From Candidatus Gastranaerophilales bacterium (GTDB taxonomy: Bacteria > Cyanobacteriota > Vampirovibrionia > Gastranaerophilales > Gastranaerophilaceae), in contig JAFTSM010000010.1 in NCBI GenBank assembly GCA_017467305.1, positions 1 to 49,004 of the forward strand: a stretch of 49,004 nucleotides of DNA. Reading direction: 5' to 3'. The position numbers and the translations under genes are program-made. The notes under the pieces are model-generated. The model did no database searches, was not told where the DNA came from, and saw only the letters and a program-made list of their open reading frames with translations. Below, piece by piece: positions 8,723-17,751 of the stretch (within the stretch, counting starts at the first letter, position 1; every line of letters starts with the position of its first letter).

Positions 8723-10621
8723 TTATTCTTTTAATATGTCTGCGTATTTATCTAATTTTGCAAGAAGTTCCATATTGTCTTTTGAAACTTTACCACCTTT
8801 GTGTCTTATTGCTCTTGCTAATATTTCTGGTAAGTTAAAACCATTGCCTTCTCTAAGATTTTTCTCATATTCGCTTTCTATATCATCAGACATTCTAAGC
8901 GTCCAACAATCTTCTGTTTCACCAGGTTTGTTGTATGTTTTCCCTATGCCAAAGAAATCAGTAAAGAATACTTGAACTCTTTTTGCTGGACTAGTAAATA
9001 ATTCAACGAAAGAAGCAAGCATAAACTCTTTTTTGTCTTTTCCTATTTTTTCTTCGTATTCGTCAAAATCATCATCTTCGGTACAAGTATCCATAGCAAG
9101 TTTGTGTGCTTTTTCTTCAAGTTTTGCTTTGTCTAGTTCACTGGTTTTGCTAGCATCAAATTTGCCTTGAGTATATTCAATAAATGAAGGGTTGTCGTGT
9201 GAACCTAACATTATAATTTTCTCTGGTGCTGTGTATCTTCCTCTGTAATCGAATTGAGTTACTGCAATACCAGAAAGTTTAAGGTTTTCCATAACTCTTG
9301 CTACAGGTGGTGTAACTTCGCCTAAATCTTCACAGATAATATCATCTTTAGTTAAGCCATATTTTTCTGCGGCAGGAATAACTATCTTTGTAAGGATAGC
9401 AGCATATTCTTCATCAGTAGATTTTGCGTATTTACCTAGCATTTTATGATTTGGTGAAGAGTATAATCTTCCAGAGTTTTCAGGTGTCATTTTATCTTCT
9501 TTTGTAGAATATACAAAAGGGTCTATTAATCCGATAATGTGGTCAATTCTTGCACCACCAGAAGAAGATTGGAACATTTTTTCGTAGCGTTTTTGCATTA
9601 ATTTGCCACCAGCACCTAAAGAGCCATCTTCGTTAAATATTGTATTTGGGTCAATAACTGCAAAACCCCATCTTTGACCATCTGCTGAAAAATAGTCTGG
9701 AGGGCAACCTAATGCTATATCTTTTAAGAAGATATCTTGATTTTGCCATTCTTCAACAGGAGTGAACGCAATAGGAGAGTCACCTAATATTCTAATACCA
9801 GATTTTTCATTAGTTGCTTTTGCTGCTTCAATTTCTCTTTCTGCTAGCATTTGTTTAAAGTAATAGAAATCAATTTCTGTTGCATTAGTTTCTCTTAATT
9901 GATTTAATCGTTCAGATGTTTTTGCTTCTTGTTTTTCAGTTTTTGCATTGTATAGATTTCTATCAACTTTTGGCCAAACTTTCCAATCATCTGTTTTGTG
10001 TGTTTTTGATAAAATTTCGAATAATGCTTGTGGTTCAAGTTCTTCAGCATTTTCTGTTTTGTATGTATCAAACTCTGTTGCTAATTGTGCAATAGCACTA
10101 TTATCTTCTTTATGTCTTAAAAAATTAGAGTAAGCTACTCTTAATGCTTTATCGTAATTTTCAACAATATAGTTGAAGTCAACTTTGTTATCACCTTTGT
10201 TTGGTCTATTTTCTACAATTAAATTAAGCATTGCTAATGGTAAAATATTTCCATATTCTTCCATAGAAAGTTTTTCTAATGGAATCATATAAATGTTTTT
10301 ACCAGCTGTAAGAGGAGAATATGGAGAAGGATTCCAACTTCTTCTGTAGTTATCTGGTTCTTGTTGGATTTTTGAAAATCCGTGTTTTGAAAGTAGTGGT
10401 ATAAAATTTGTTCTTGCGTTTTCAGAAAGTAATGAACCAATACCAGTATTTTCAATTGGTTTTGATGGTGTTGTTGAATTGTGAACAATTATTCCTAATT
10501 CTTTATCTAAGACTTTTAAACCTTGCTTAACTGTTTTTGTGTATTCCTGTTTTTCAGATTCTTTTAATTTTCTTGCAAAAGCTGGAGCTGTTGTTTTTCT
10601 AGAAATACTGCCAATTTTCAT
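8723..10621 (-). CDS. malQ: 4-alpha-glucanotransferase (amylomaltase, GH77)
   Basis: Transfers alpha-1,4-glucan segments between malto-oligosaccharides; in the cytoplasm it works with alpha-glucan phosphorylase. GH77 landmarks are present: LGDSPIAF, GCPPDYFSADGQRWG, ARIDHIIGL with the nucleophile at about Asp360, CEDLGEVTPPV with the acid/base at about Glu431, and GSHDNPSF with the transition-state Asp at about 476. At 632 residues it is longer than the usual 500 and has extra N-terminal sequence containing the APAF segment (12-15) related to the local F-x-G motif. The start has AAAGGA upstream. It heads the minus-strand pair with the Idh-like gene. Confidence 0.9.
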   Translation of the reverse strand: MKIGSISRKTTAPAFARKLKESEKQEYTKTVKQGLKVLDKELGIIVHNSTTPSKPIENTGIGSLLSENARTNFIPLLSKHGFSKIQQEPDNYRRSWNPSPYSPLTAGKNIYMIPLEKLSMEEYGNILPLAMLNLIVENRPNKGDNKVDFNYIVENYDKALRVAYSNFLRHKEDNSAIAQLATEFDTYKTENAEELEPQALFEILSKTHKTDDWKVWPKVDRNLYNAKTEKQEAKTSERLNQLRETNATEIDFYYFKQMLAEREIEAAKATNEKSGIRILGDSPIAFTPVEEWQNQDIFLKDIALGCPPDYFSADGQRWGFAVIDPNTIFNEDGSLGAGGKLMQKRYEKMFQSSSGGARIDHIIGLIDPFVYSTKEDKMTPENSGRLYSSPNHKMLGKYAKSTDEEYAAILTKIVIPAAEKYGLTKDDIICEDLGEVTPPVARVMENLKLSGIAVTQFDYRGRYTAPEKIIMLGSHDNPSFIEYTQGKFDASKTSELDKAKLEEKAHKLAMDTCTEDDDFDEYEEKIGKDKKEFMLASFVELFTSPAKRVQVFFTDFFGIGKTYNKPGETEDCWTLRMSDDIESEYEKNLREGNGFNLPEILARAIRHKGGKVSKDNMELLAKLDKYADILKE

Positions 10622-10762
10622 ATTTAGTCCTTTTTAATTACACTTATCTATGTACTTACAAATATGAACAATAATAATTTTGTTACTTTTTAAGATTACT
10701 GTAACAATTCGTAAGTAAAAATTACAAGATTTTATAGAAAACTATTCTTGAACAATATTTAA

Positions 10763-10918
10763 AAATATGGTAAGAAAACTTGTTCTTATAAAACAAGTGG
10801 AAACACAACAACAAGTTATGATAAATCAGGTCGTAAAACTGGCTCATTCAGAAAGAATTCCAATGGCACAATAACCGAATACGATAAATACGGCAGAAAA
10901 GTCGGTACGTATAGATAA
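10763..10918 (+). pseudogene. Remnant of a YD/MORN-like repeat protein
   Basis: An open frame without a start codon ends at TAA 10916-10918. It encodes two to three copies of a YDK-x-GRK-x-G-x-x-R unit (SYDKSGRKTGSFRK, then EYDKYGRKVGTYR). Only this tail remains in the 353-base gap between malQ and the MORN-like gene, so it looks like the 3' end of a decayed repeat-protein gene. The rest of the gap (10622-10762) contains the malQ leader and nothing else I can identify. Confidence 0.5.
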
Positions 10919-10974
10919 TTAAACTTGCAAAAAAAATAATGTTTGTTTTTATAATACGTATATAAGGGAAATTT

Positions 10975-11670
10975 ATGCGTATCAATTCTATTAATTTATA
11001 TAAAATAAACACAAAACAAGCTACATTTGGTTCAACCAAAAGTGGTTTAGAACAACCAGAAAAAGAAGCAAAACAACAAATGTCCACAGATGAAGCTTTT
11101 GCTATTGTATCAAACAGAAAACCTCTTGTAATATGGAGTTTTGATACTGGAAAAATTGTTGAACGTGAATTTTTTGACGGAACTTATGAAGAATATTCTG
11201 GTAGATGCGTTTTAGAACGTCGAACTTTTGAAGATGGCAGAGAAGAACGCTTTTATAAAAAGAATAAAAAAAGCTTTGAATCTTTTGACGACGGTTCTTG
11301 GAAAAGTTACTATCCAAATGGAAATATGTATGCTCAAGAAGAAGTTGACGGCACTTTTACACAGTATGCTGAAGACGGTAGTGTAACTTATATAAGATAT
11401 CCGGATAATTCAGAAGTTGAATATTTATATGATTTAGGATTGGTTTTTGAATGTGATGAAGCTGGCTGTAAATATACATACATGAAAAATAACAAATTGG
11501 CTGCAGAGTTGCCTATTGAAGGAAATAAAAAAATCTACTACACAAATGGTCAATTAAAATATGAGTTTTTAGAAAATGGTGAAGTTTTAAAATACAGTTG
11601 TGACGGTGTTGAACAAACATCTCAAAATATTGATGATAAAGATACAATCGATTTAATTTTTGATAATTGA
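10975..11670 (+). CDS. MORN-like repeat protein with N-terminal F-G motif
   Basis: A 231-residue protein built from short beta-hairpin repeats. YYPNGNMYAQEE and YYTNGQLKYEF match the MORN_2/YwqK-type repeat, and related units (FFDGTYEEY, FEDGREERFY, DDGSWKSYY, VDGTFTQY) fill residues 60-200. The N-terminus, MRINSINLYK followed by ATFGS at 16-20, carries the short motif shared by other proteins here. There is no signal peptide or membrane segment. MORN_2 proteins occur as antitoxin-like or surface-associated proteins; the role here is unknown. AAGGGAAATTT upstream supplies the ribosome site. The remnant just upstream may be a decayed relative. Confidence 0.65.
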   Translation: MRINSINLYKINTKQATFGSTKSGLEQPEKEAKQQMSTDEAFAIVSNRKPLVIWSFDTGKIVEREFFDGTYEEYSGRCVLERRTFEDGREERFYKKNKKSFESFDDGSWKSYYPNGNMYAQEEVDGTFTQYAEDGSVTYIRYPDNSEVEYLYDLGLVFECDEAGCKYTYMKNNKLAAELPIEGNKKIYYTNGQLKYEFLENGEVLKYSCDGVEQTSQNIDDKDTIDLIFDN

Positions 11671-11728
11671 TAAACGGTAACCAAATATTATTTTTTACAA
11701 AATATATAAAAGTTTCAGTAATGATGTC

Positions 11729-11749
11729 ATTCCGAACTTGTTTCGGAAT
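11729..11749. repeat. Short palindromic intergenic repeat
   Basis: ATTCCGAA and TTCGGAAT flank a 5-base loop inside TCATTCCGAACTTGTTTCGG. This sequence type is a common dispersed REP-like palindrome in many bacterial genomes. It lies in the 275-base gap between the MORN-like gene and the DUF2207 gene, which holds no gene. Confidence 0.6.
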
Positions 11750-11911
11750 CTAAGGTCTAATAAATTTATCTATTTATGATTACTCAATAAAAAAAATCCT
11801 TATAGATTTCTCTATTAAGGAATATGTGTTGGATAATTACATAATCTAGATTATTTCTTCAAGTGGTTTTTCGTATGGCTTTATAATACAAAAAATATAG
11901 CCCAGTTGTCT

Positions 11912-11938
11912 ATTAGCCATGTGGCTAATGATTTTTTT
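11912..11938 (+). terminator. Possible terminator between convergent genes
   Basis: ATTAGCC, loop ATGT, GGCTAAT followed by a run of seven T at 11932-11938. The T run places it on the plus strand, about 240 nt after the MORN-like gene. It also lies just beyond the end of the convergent DUF2207 gene, for which the opposite side is less T-rich. Confidence 0.6.
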
Positions 11939-11945
11939 GTTGAGG

Positions 11946-13778
11946 TTACCAAGCACCTCCGCCACCGCCTCCGAAGCCGCCACCAGAGAAGCCGCCGCCA
12001 CCTCTCATCGCACTTGATGAAACATCTATACCACCATTTTCTGTAGAAGGTACAGAAGCTGCTTCTATTGAACCCATAAGTCTGGCAAATTTTCTGTGAC
12101 TGAAATGACCATTATACCAGCTAGGTGGTTCTAGCATTAAACCTTCAAATTTTTTAATCCATTCTTCTGAAATACCAAGTACATATGCAAAAGGAAGAAC
12201 GTCATAACAATAAGAAGGATTTTCTTGTACTAATTTCCTAAGTCTATTTTTTTCTGCAACTTCTAAAAACTTTTTGAACCCTAAAATCTCACCTAAGCAT
12301 TTATTGCCACCTCTTGAACGTTTTGGCATATTTATTAAACAAATAGTAGAAATAATTATACAGATAAAGCAAGTAATAGTAAGTGCAAGATGTTCTTGTG
12401 GGCTTCTTAGAATTTTAATTGCATTAATCATTGGTGATAAGATAAACCCAGTTGACCAAATTACATATATTATTCTAAAAACTATGTTTGCATTTTCAAC
12501 TTTTGAATATGCATAACTACCAAATGCTAGGAATATAAATGGAAGTATAATAATATCTGGATTTCTTTCAATAAAATCAAATGAATAACCACCTAATACG
12601 AACAAAAGAGTAATAATTATTCCTATCATACAAAGAGTTATAATTGTTATTTTTTCCCAACTGGTTGCATTTTTTTCGAATATGGAAAATTTAATTCTAT
12701 CTAGTTTTTCTTTTAATTTTTTACAATCCTCGTAGAAAGTTGTTGAACGTTCCAAATCTTCTTTTAAAACGTAATTATAACCGCCAAAGAGAGCATCCAT
12801 TAAACCACGCTCAATTGTGTTAGTGCCGTCATATTCTTTTATTTTATGTAAGGAATATGAGTGTGGAGTTGAGTCATCAATTCTAATATAGCCTTTACTT
12901 GCAAGGTAAATTATTAATGACACAATTGCTTTATTACAAGCAGAACCTTTGTATTCAACAGATATTTCAGCACTATTTTTTCTTTCTGGTGGATAAAAAT
13001 TAACTACTGGGATTACTTGGTCATCTTTCCCGTATTGTAGCCAAATAAAGAATACAATTAATGTTAAAAGTATTATTATTCCAATGGGACCAATATCAGT
13101 TTTTTTTTCTACACTAAAATAATTTTGTGGTAATTCAACTCTAATTGTAACGGCTTCATAGGGTTTTAAAGGTCTTTTTATATTGCCTTCAATGGTTTTA
13201 CCGTTAGAAAATACTTCTGCTTCACCCTTGTTAAATCCAACTGTACCGTATGAACCAACAGAAAGCCCTATTTTGTTAGTTTCAAAAGAGTATGGCATAT
13301 TTATATAGAAGCTAGATTTTTCAATTGTAGTATCCCATTCTATGCCAATAATATTAAAATAAAATTCGTCATATATATTAGAACTATCGTCATTAATTGG
13401 CGTGTAAGTGTATTTTATAACGTATTTTACATCACCATTAACGTAGTGTTCTGGTGAGCCAATTTTAATATTTAAGTAGTTATTTTGGTTTTGTAGTGTA
13501 TATTGATGATTTACAGAAACATTATCAATATCCGCATAACTTGTGTAAGTAGTGTCATCAGCTCTAACTACTTGATTTTTAAATGGGATTTTTCTATATA
13601 TACCGTGCGAAGGAGAAGTAAAAAATACATCAATAGTTTCCGTTATATTGATATTTTTTTGCTCTGTAATATCCATTTCTACATCGTAATTTTTAATGTA
13701 GTAATTTGCCGCTAAAGAAACATTGGCAATTAAAAAATTAATTGCCAATATTACTATAAATAGAATAAATTTTTTCAT
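11946..13778 (-). CDS. DUF2207-family membrane protein
   Basis: A 610-residue predicted membrane protein of the DUF2207 family. It begins with a signal peptide (MKKFILFIVILAINFLIANVSLA), then an exported beta-rich domain (about 25-225) with the family hallmark IDVFF-SPSHGIYRKIPF. Next come a membrane segment (IGPIGIIILLTLIVFFIW), a cytoplasmic part with an HTH-like stretch starting NKAIVSLIIYLASKGYIRI, further hydrophobic segments at about 375-470, and a Gly-rich tail (GGGGFSGGGFGGGGGG). Such tails are usual in this family. Its ATG overlaps the lemA-like stop (TAATG), showing translational coupling; DUF2207 and LemA proteins are frequent partners. Biochemical function is unknown. Confidence 0.85.
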   Translation of the reverse strand: MKKFILFIVILAINFLIANVSLAANYYIKNYDVEMDITEQKNINITETIDVFFTSPSHGIYRKIPFKNQVVRADDTTYTSYADIDNVSVNHQYTLQNQNNYLNIKIGSPEHYVNGDVKYVIKYTYTPINDDSSNIYDEFYFNIIGIEWDTTIEKSSFYINMPYSFETNKIGLSVGSYGTVGFNKGEAEVFSNGKTIEGNIKRPLKPYEAVTIRVELPQNYFSVEKKTDIGPIGIIILLTLIVFFIWLQYGKDDQVIPVVNFYPPERKNSAEISVEYKGSACNKAIVSLIIYLASKGYIRIDDSTPHSYSLHKIKEYDGTNTIERGLMDALFGGYNYVLKEDLERSTTFYEDCKKLKEKLDRIKFSIFEKNATSWEKITIITLCMIGIIITLLFVLGGYSFDFIERNPDIIILPFIFLAFGSYAYSKVENANIVFRIIYVIWSTGFILSPMINAIKILRSPQEHLALTITCFICIIISTICLINMPKRSRGGNKCLGEILGFKKFLEVAEKNRLRKLVQENPSYCYDVLPFAYVLGISEEWIKKFEGLMLEPPSWYNGHFSHRKFARLMGSIEAASVPSTENGGIDVSSSAMRGGGGFSGGGFGGGGGGAW

Positions 13779-14329
13779 TAAAAAGAAACCTTTACGTTTT
13801 CTCTTTCTGCGTCACTAATTTCGTACATTTTTTCTGCTTTGAAGTTGAATATCATAGCAATAATATTTGTAGGGAATAATTCAGTAAAGTTGTTAAACTC
13901 TCTAACAGTACCGTTGTAATATTTTCTAGAGTTTGCAATATCTTCTTCAACTTGAGATAACTCTTCCATTAATCTTAAGAAGTTTTCATTAGCTTTTAAA
14001 TCTGGATAGTTTTCCGCAACTGCGATTAATTTAGCTAAGCCCAAACCTAATTGAGCGTTAACATCCATTTTTTGTTCATTGCTCATACCGCCATAATTTT
14101 GGTTTCTTAACTCGGCAATTTTAGTTAGAGTATTTTGTTCGTGAGTCATATAACCTTTTGCAGTTTCAACAAGGTTTGGAATTAAATCCCAACGTTTTTT
14201 CATATAAACATCCATTGTTGAGAATGCTTCTCTAACATAGTTTCTAAGAATAATACCTTTGTTATAAGCATTAATTAGATAAATAATTACTAAAAGGCTT
14301 AAAACTCCAAATATAATAGATGAAATCAT
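13778..14329 (-). CDS. LemA family protein
   Basis: A 183-residue protein with one N-terminal membrane anchor (MISSIIFGVLSLLVIIYLIN) followed by the long helical LemA domain: NKGIILRNYVREAFSTMDVYMKKRWDLIPNLVE, LAKLIAVAENYPDLKANENF and NSRKYYNGTVREFN are family landmarks. ATG 14329 is chosen because GGAGGA is 7 nt upstream; a TTG five codons earlier overlaps that site. It forms a coupled operon with the DUF2207 gene. LemA proteins are widespread but poorly understood envelope proteins. Confidence 0.92.
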   Translation of the reverse strand: MISSIIFGVLSLLVIIYLINAYNKGIILRNYVREAFSTMDVYMKKRWDLIPNLVETAKGYMTHEQNTLTKIAELRNQNYGGMSNEQKMDVNAQLGLGLAKLIAVAENYPDLKANENFLRLMEELSQVEEDIANSRKYYNGTVREFNNFTELFPTNIIAMIFNFKAEKMYEISDAERENVKVSF

Positions 14330-14431
14330 TGATTTATCCTCCAATAACTAACTTTTACATTCTTATATTTTATTATTTACCCAGTATAGCAATTTTTTTC
14401 ACACTTTAAAATAGAATTTTATTTTTTTTGA

Positions 14432-14437
14432 TATAAA
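14432..14437 (+). promoter_or_regulatory. Possible -10 box of a leaderless gene
   Basis: TATAAA lies 8 nt before the ATG of the C-GCAxxG-C-C gene, and no Shine-Dalgarno sequence is visible. A transcript from this box would begin at or next to the start codon. The -35 region is poor, so support is weak. Confidence 0.35.
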
Positions 14438-14445
14438 ATCCTTGT

Positions 14446-14892
14446 ATGGGTAAATATTCAGAAAAAGCTGTTGAAAATTTTAAATTGGGTTATAACTGTG
14501 CTCAATCAGTTTTTCTTGCTTTTTCATCTGATTTTGGATTTGAAGAAGAGCAAGCTTTAAGGTTATCCTCATCTTTTGGTGGTGGTATGGGTAGACTCAG
14601 AGAAGTTTGTGGCGCTGTGAGTTCTATGTTTGCAATAGCTGGCTTAAAGTATGGATATACTTCCCCAAATGATGATGAATTGAAAGCTAAACATTATGAA
14701 CTTATTCAAAAATTAGCTGAAAAATTCAAAGAAAAATATGGAACTATAATTTGTAGAGAATTATTAGAATTGCCAGAAGGTGTTGATTTTCCAATCCCTT
14801 CTAAAAGAACAGATGAATATTATGCCACAAGACCTTGTGAAGCATTTGTTCGTTATGCTTCTGAAATCATTGAAGAATTGATTTTTGACTAA
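14446..14892 (+). CDS. C-GCAxxG-C-C family redox-type protein
   Basis: A 148-residue protein of the family named for its conserved cysteines. Here the pattern is YNCAQSVF (Cys19), the glycine-rich GGGMGRLREVCGAVSSM with the next cysteine, then IICRELL and RPCEAFV near the end. Family members are proposed to be redox-active or metal/cofactor binding, but no reaction is established. The protein has no signal peptide or membrane segment. It is transcribed divergently from the LemA/DUF2207 pair and converges on ruvB, with 4 nt between the stops. There is no clear ribosome site. Confidence 0.85.
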   Translation: MGKYSEKAVENFKLGYNCAQSVFLAFSSDFGFEEEQALRLSSSFGGGMGRLREVCGAVSSMFAIAGLKYGYTSPNDDELKAKHYELIQKLAEKFKEKYGTIICRELLELPEGVDFPIPSKRTDEYYATRPCEAFVRYASEIIEELIFD

Positions 14893-14896
14893 AGTT

Positions 14897-15958
14897 TTAG
14901 AATAAAGATTGTTGTAAATCAATGTTGTTTATATCAAAACATTTGCAAGCAAAAGGAGTTAGTTTTCTTCCTCTTGGTGTTCTTTGAATAAAACCTTTTT
15001 GAACCAAATATGGTTCATAAACATCTTCTATTGTTTTTACATCTTCACCAAGAGCTGTTGCTAATGTTTCTATACCAACTGGACCACCATTATATTTTTC
15101 TGCAATTATTTGTAATAGAGAACGGTCAGTATTATCTAAACCAAATTTATCTATTTGAAGAATGTCTAACGCTTCATTTGCTGTTTTTTCGTCAATTATT
15201 CCATTAGATTTTACTATTGCAAAATCACGAACACGTTTAACTAGTCTGTTTGCAATTCTAGGTGTTCCTCTTGAACGTCTAGCAATAGCAATAGCACCTT
15301 GTTCTTCAATTTCTATTTCTAAAATTTTTGCTGTTCTTTGAATGACTTTTGTAAGTTCTTCTTCTGTATAAAATTCAAGTCTATGAATAATACCAAAACG
15401 GTCACGCAACGGACTTGATAACGAGCCAGCCTTTGTAGTTGCGCCAACTAAAGTAAACTTTGGAATTGGTATTCTAATTGATTTTAAAGTTTGAGATTTC
15501 CCAGTTGTCATATCTAGGTAAAAATCTTCCATTGCTGGGTAAAGAATTTCTTCTGATATTTTGTTTAGACGGTGAATTTCGTCTATGAATAAAATATCAC
15601 CAGCTTTTAAAGACATTAAAATCCCAATAATATCACGTGGTCGTTCTAAAGAAGGTGCTGATGTGATTTTGATATTAGTATTCATTTCTGTAGCAATAAC
15701 AGAAGCAAGTGTTGTTTTTCCTAACCCTGGTGGGCCGTAGAATAAAACGTGGTCTAATGGTAATTCTCTTTTTTTGGCAGCTTCAATAGAAATTTTTAAA
15801 GTCGATTTTAAAGTACTTTGACCGACGTAGTCATCAAAATGTTTTGGACGGATATTGGATTCAAAAGACATATCATAAGAAGTTTCTTCAGATGTAGTAT
15901 CTTCATTCTTAACTTTGTCAAACTTTATGTTGTTGTCGTCGTCTGATATGATTGCCAA
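14897..15958 (-). CDS. ruvB: Holliday junction branch migration helicase RuvB
   Basis: AAA+ motor that drives branch migration with RuvA during recombination and replication-fork repair. The 353-residue protein has Walker A GPPGLGKT (75-82), Walker B DEIH (126-129), sensor region [18 protein letters not shown] and the C-terminal winged helix ([33 protein letters not shown]). The first 28 residues are acidic and poorly conserved. The start is TTG, supported by GAGGTGG 6-7 nt upstream. No LexA-like palindrome resembling 45066-45083 is visible upstream. ruvA and ruvC are not in the window. Confidence 0.97.
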   Translation of the reverse strand: MAIISDDDNNIKFDKVKNEDTTSEETSYDMSFESNIRPKHFDDYVGQSTLKSTLKISIEAAKKRELPLDHVLFYGPPGLGKTTLASVIATEMNTNIKITSAPSLERPRDIIGILMSLKAGDILFIDEIHRLNKISEEILYPAMEDFYLDMTTGKSQTLKSIRIPIPKFTLVGATTKAGSLSSPLRDRFGIIHRLEFYTEEELTKVIQRTAKILEIEIEEQGAIAIARRSRGTPRIANRLVKRVRDFAIVKSNGIIDEKTANEALDILQIDKFGLDNTDRSLLQIIAEKYNGGPVGIETLATALGEDVKTIEDVYEPYLVQKGFIQRTPRGRKLTPFACKCFDINNIDLQQSLF

Positions 15959-16015
15959 ATTAGTCCACCTCTTAAACTCTTTTTACATCATATCATAATA
16001 TAGAAGAACGGTCTT

Positions 16016-16231
16016 TTATTTTTCTTTTTTTTTCGGAATGAATTTAAGCTCATATCCTAAAATATCAGCAATTATAAGCATTTCTCTATAGGTTATTGTT
16101 TCATTTCTTAGTTTATTTGAAAGATTTTGCATTGAATAAGGTTTATTTAATCGTTTACCTAATGCTTGAGCAAGTTCTGTCAAACTGATGTTTACATCTA
16201 ATAAAACTTTTTTTAATTCATTAATTATCAT
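16016..16231 (-). CDS. Small HTH-like DNA-binding protein
   Basis: A 71-residue, mostly helical protein resembling an XRE-type helix-turn-helix. LTELAQALGKRLNKPYSMQNLSNKL fits helix 2, turn and helix 3, ITYREMLIIADILGYEL fits the following helices, and the C-terminus is basic (KKKEK). It has a GGAG ribosome site 5-6 nt before ATG. It lies upstream of ruvB on the same strand and is divergent from the RiPP-like operon, sharing a 137-base AT-rich promoter gap with it. A role in regulating that operon is a reasonable guess from position only. Confidence 0.65.
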   Translation of the reverse strand: MIINELKKVLLDVNISLTELAQALGKRLNKPYSMQNLSNKLRNETITYREMLIIADILGYELKFIPKKKEK

Positions 16232-16301
16232 ATAAACTCCACGTATTCATTAAAAATGATATTAATGAATTAACAATTAAATAAATTAATTTAGTTCCCA
16301 G

Positions 16302-16330
16302 TTGACATGTAAACGAAATCATGTAATTAT
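16302..16330 (+). promoter_or_regulatory. Putative promoter and operator of the RiPP-like operon
   Basis: TTGACA at 16302-16307 is followed by TAATTA at 16324-16329 (16-nt spacing) or AATTAT one base later. Within the spacer, ACATG (16305-16309) and CATGT (16320-16324) form an interrupted palindrome that a dimeric repressor could use. The start codon of the first operon gene is at 16369. Confidence 0.5.
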
Positions 16331-16368
16331 AAATTAATAAATTGAGCATTATAAATATTGATTAAGTC

Positions 16369-17721
16369 ATGAAACAAAATATGGAAATACGAATTCCTGA
16401 ATATATATCATCATCAAGTTATTTCTTTGAAAAAGAAAATTCTAGGTGCTATGTAATAAATGAGAAAACACACCAAGAACATTTGTTTGAAGGTATTTCT
16501 GCTGACTTATGGAAGATTATTTTAGAAACTTCTAACTATGATTGTATTAATCAATATGCGTTGGAACGAGGTGTTCAGTCTGAACTAAAAGATTTTTTAT
16601 TAAGCTTACAAAAGTTAGGGTTAATAAAAATAAATGAAAAAGAGTTTCCTTATTTTTTAGGTACTGATTCTTTACCCGTTGATAATTGCGAAAAAAATTT
16701 ACAACTATTTTTGAGTGAAAAGTATAAATGGTTGTACCAAAATAATTTTCTGCCCAAATTAGCAATTGAATTGAGCTATAAGTGTAATTTAAACTGCGTA
16801 CATTGCTATAATGATAAAAATATTCCTAATGAATCTATTGATTTTGAAATTGCAAAAAACATAATTGATGATGCTATAAAAATTGGAGTTAGTGAAATTC
16901 AAATAACTAGTGGTGAGTGTACTATTAATTCTAATTTTATAAAGATTGCTAGATATATAAGAGAAAAGAAAATCCCTTTTTCTTTTGTTACAAATGGACA
17001 AGTATTATCAGATAATGATGTTTTATTTGATGAAATTGTTAAACTATATCCACATAGAGTCAGAGTTAGTTTATATAGTATGAATGCTGATATTCATGAT
17101 TCTATTACTGGAGTTAAAGGTTCTCATCAAAAAACAGTTACCGCAATAAAAAAATTAAGAGAAAAAGATATAGTTGTAACTATTAATTACTTTCAAATGA
17201 GTTTAAATAATAATTCATTTGATGATGTATTACGTTTTCAAAATGAAGTTGGAGCTGAAATAGCATACGACTTGTATTTTCTTAATAATAAGTCTAACAA
17301 TAATTCAAGTGTTATGGTAACTAATTCTCAAGTATATGACTTGTATTCTGATTCTTTGTGTCTTTTTTCTGCACAATTGAATCACATAAAGAATAATTTA
17401 GATTTTGATAATCAAATTTGTCAGGCTGGAAAGTACTTACTTTCAATTTCTCCAACACTAGATATTTGTCCTTGTATCTCTTTAAAGTACGTATTAGGTA
17501 ATTTAAAAAATACAACATTATTTAATGTTTGGAATGAAAAGATGAATGAGTTTAGAGAAAAATTCCAAGTAAGAAATTTGAAAGAATGTAATAACTCGGA
17601 TTATTGCGAATATTGTTTTTATTGTCCTGCAATGGGATTTTTAGAAAATGGATTCATGAAAAAATCTGATATTTGTTGTGAACTTGCCAAGATAAGAATG
17701 AATATTTTAAGAAAAGTATAG
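16369..17721 (+). CDS. Radical SAM/SPASM peptide maturase with PqqD-like domain
   Basis: A 450-residue enzyme expected to bind a leader peptide and modify a peptide by radical chemistry. Residues about 15-95 look like a PqqD-type RiPP recognition element (SRCYVINEKTHQEHLFEGIS, then LKDFLLSLQKLGLI). The radical SAM cluster motif is C139-x3-C143-x2-C146, followed by SAM-binding strands (ITSGECT, SFVTNGQ). The C-terminal SPASM/twitch region supplies Cys351, 367, 369, 407, 413, 416, 419, 436 and 437, enough for auxiliary FeS clusters. It is the first gene of a five-gene operon and lies 30 nt before the small peptide gene. The bond it makes (thioether, C-C or other) cannot be told. Confidence 0.88.
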   Translation: MKQNMEIRIPEYISSSSYFFEKENSRCYVINEKTHQEHLFEGISADLWKIILETSNYDCINQYALERGVQSELKDFLLSLQKLGLIKINEKEFPYFLGTDSLPVDNCEKNLQLFLSEKYKWLYQNNFLPKLAIELSYKCNLNCVHCYNDKNIPNESIDFEIAKNIIDDAIKIGVSEIQITSGECTINSNFIKIARYIREKKIPFSFVTNGQVLSDNDVLFDEIVKLYPHRVRVSLYSMNADIHDSITGVKGSHQKTVTAIKKLREKDIVVTINYFQMSLNNNSFDDVLRFQNEVGAEIAYDLYFLNNKSNNNSSVMVTNSQVYDLYSDSLCLFSAQLNHIKNNLDFDNQICQAGKYLLSISPTLDICPCISLKYVLGNLKNTTLFNVWNEKMNEFREKFQVRNLKECNNSDYCEYCFYCPAMGFLENGFMKKSDICCELAKIRMNILRKV

Positions 17722-17751
17722 TAGTTTTCATAGAAATTTAAGGAGAAAAAA

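Noticed and set aside
10767-10874. Alternative ATG frame of about 35 codons in the remnant region
   Set aside because: No ribosome site and no repeat pattern; the overlapping frame with YDK-x-GRK units is a better reading.
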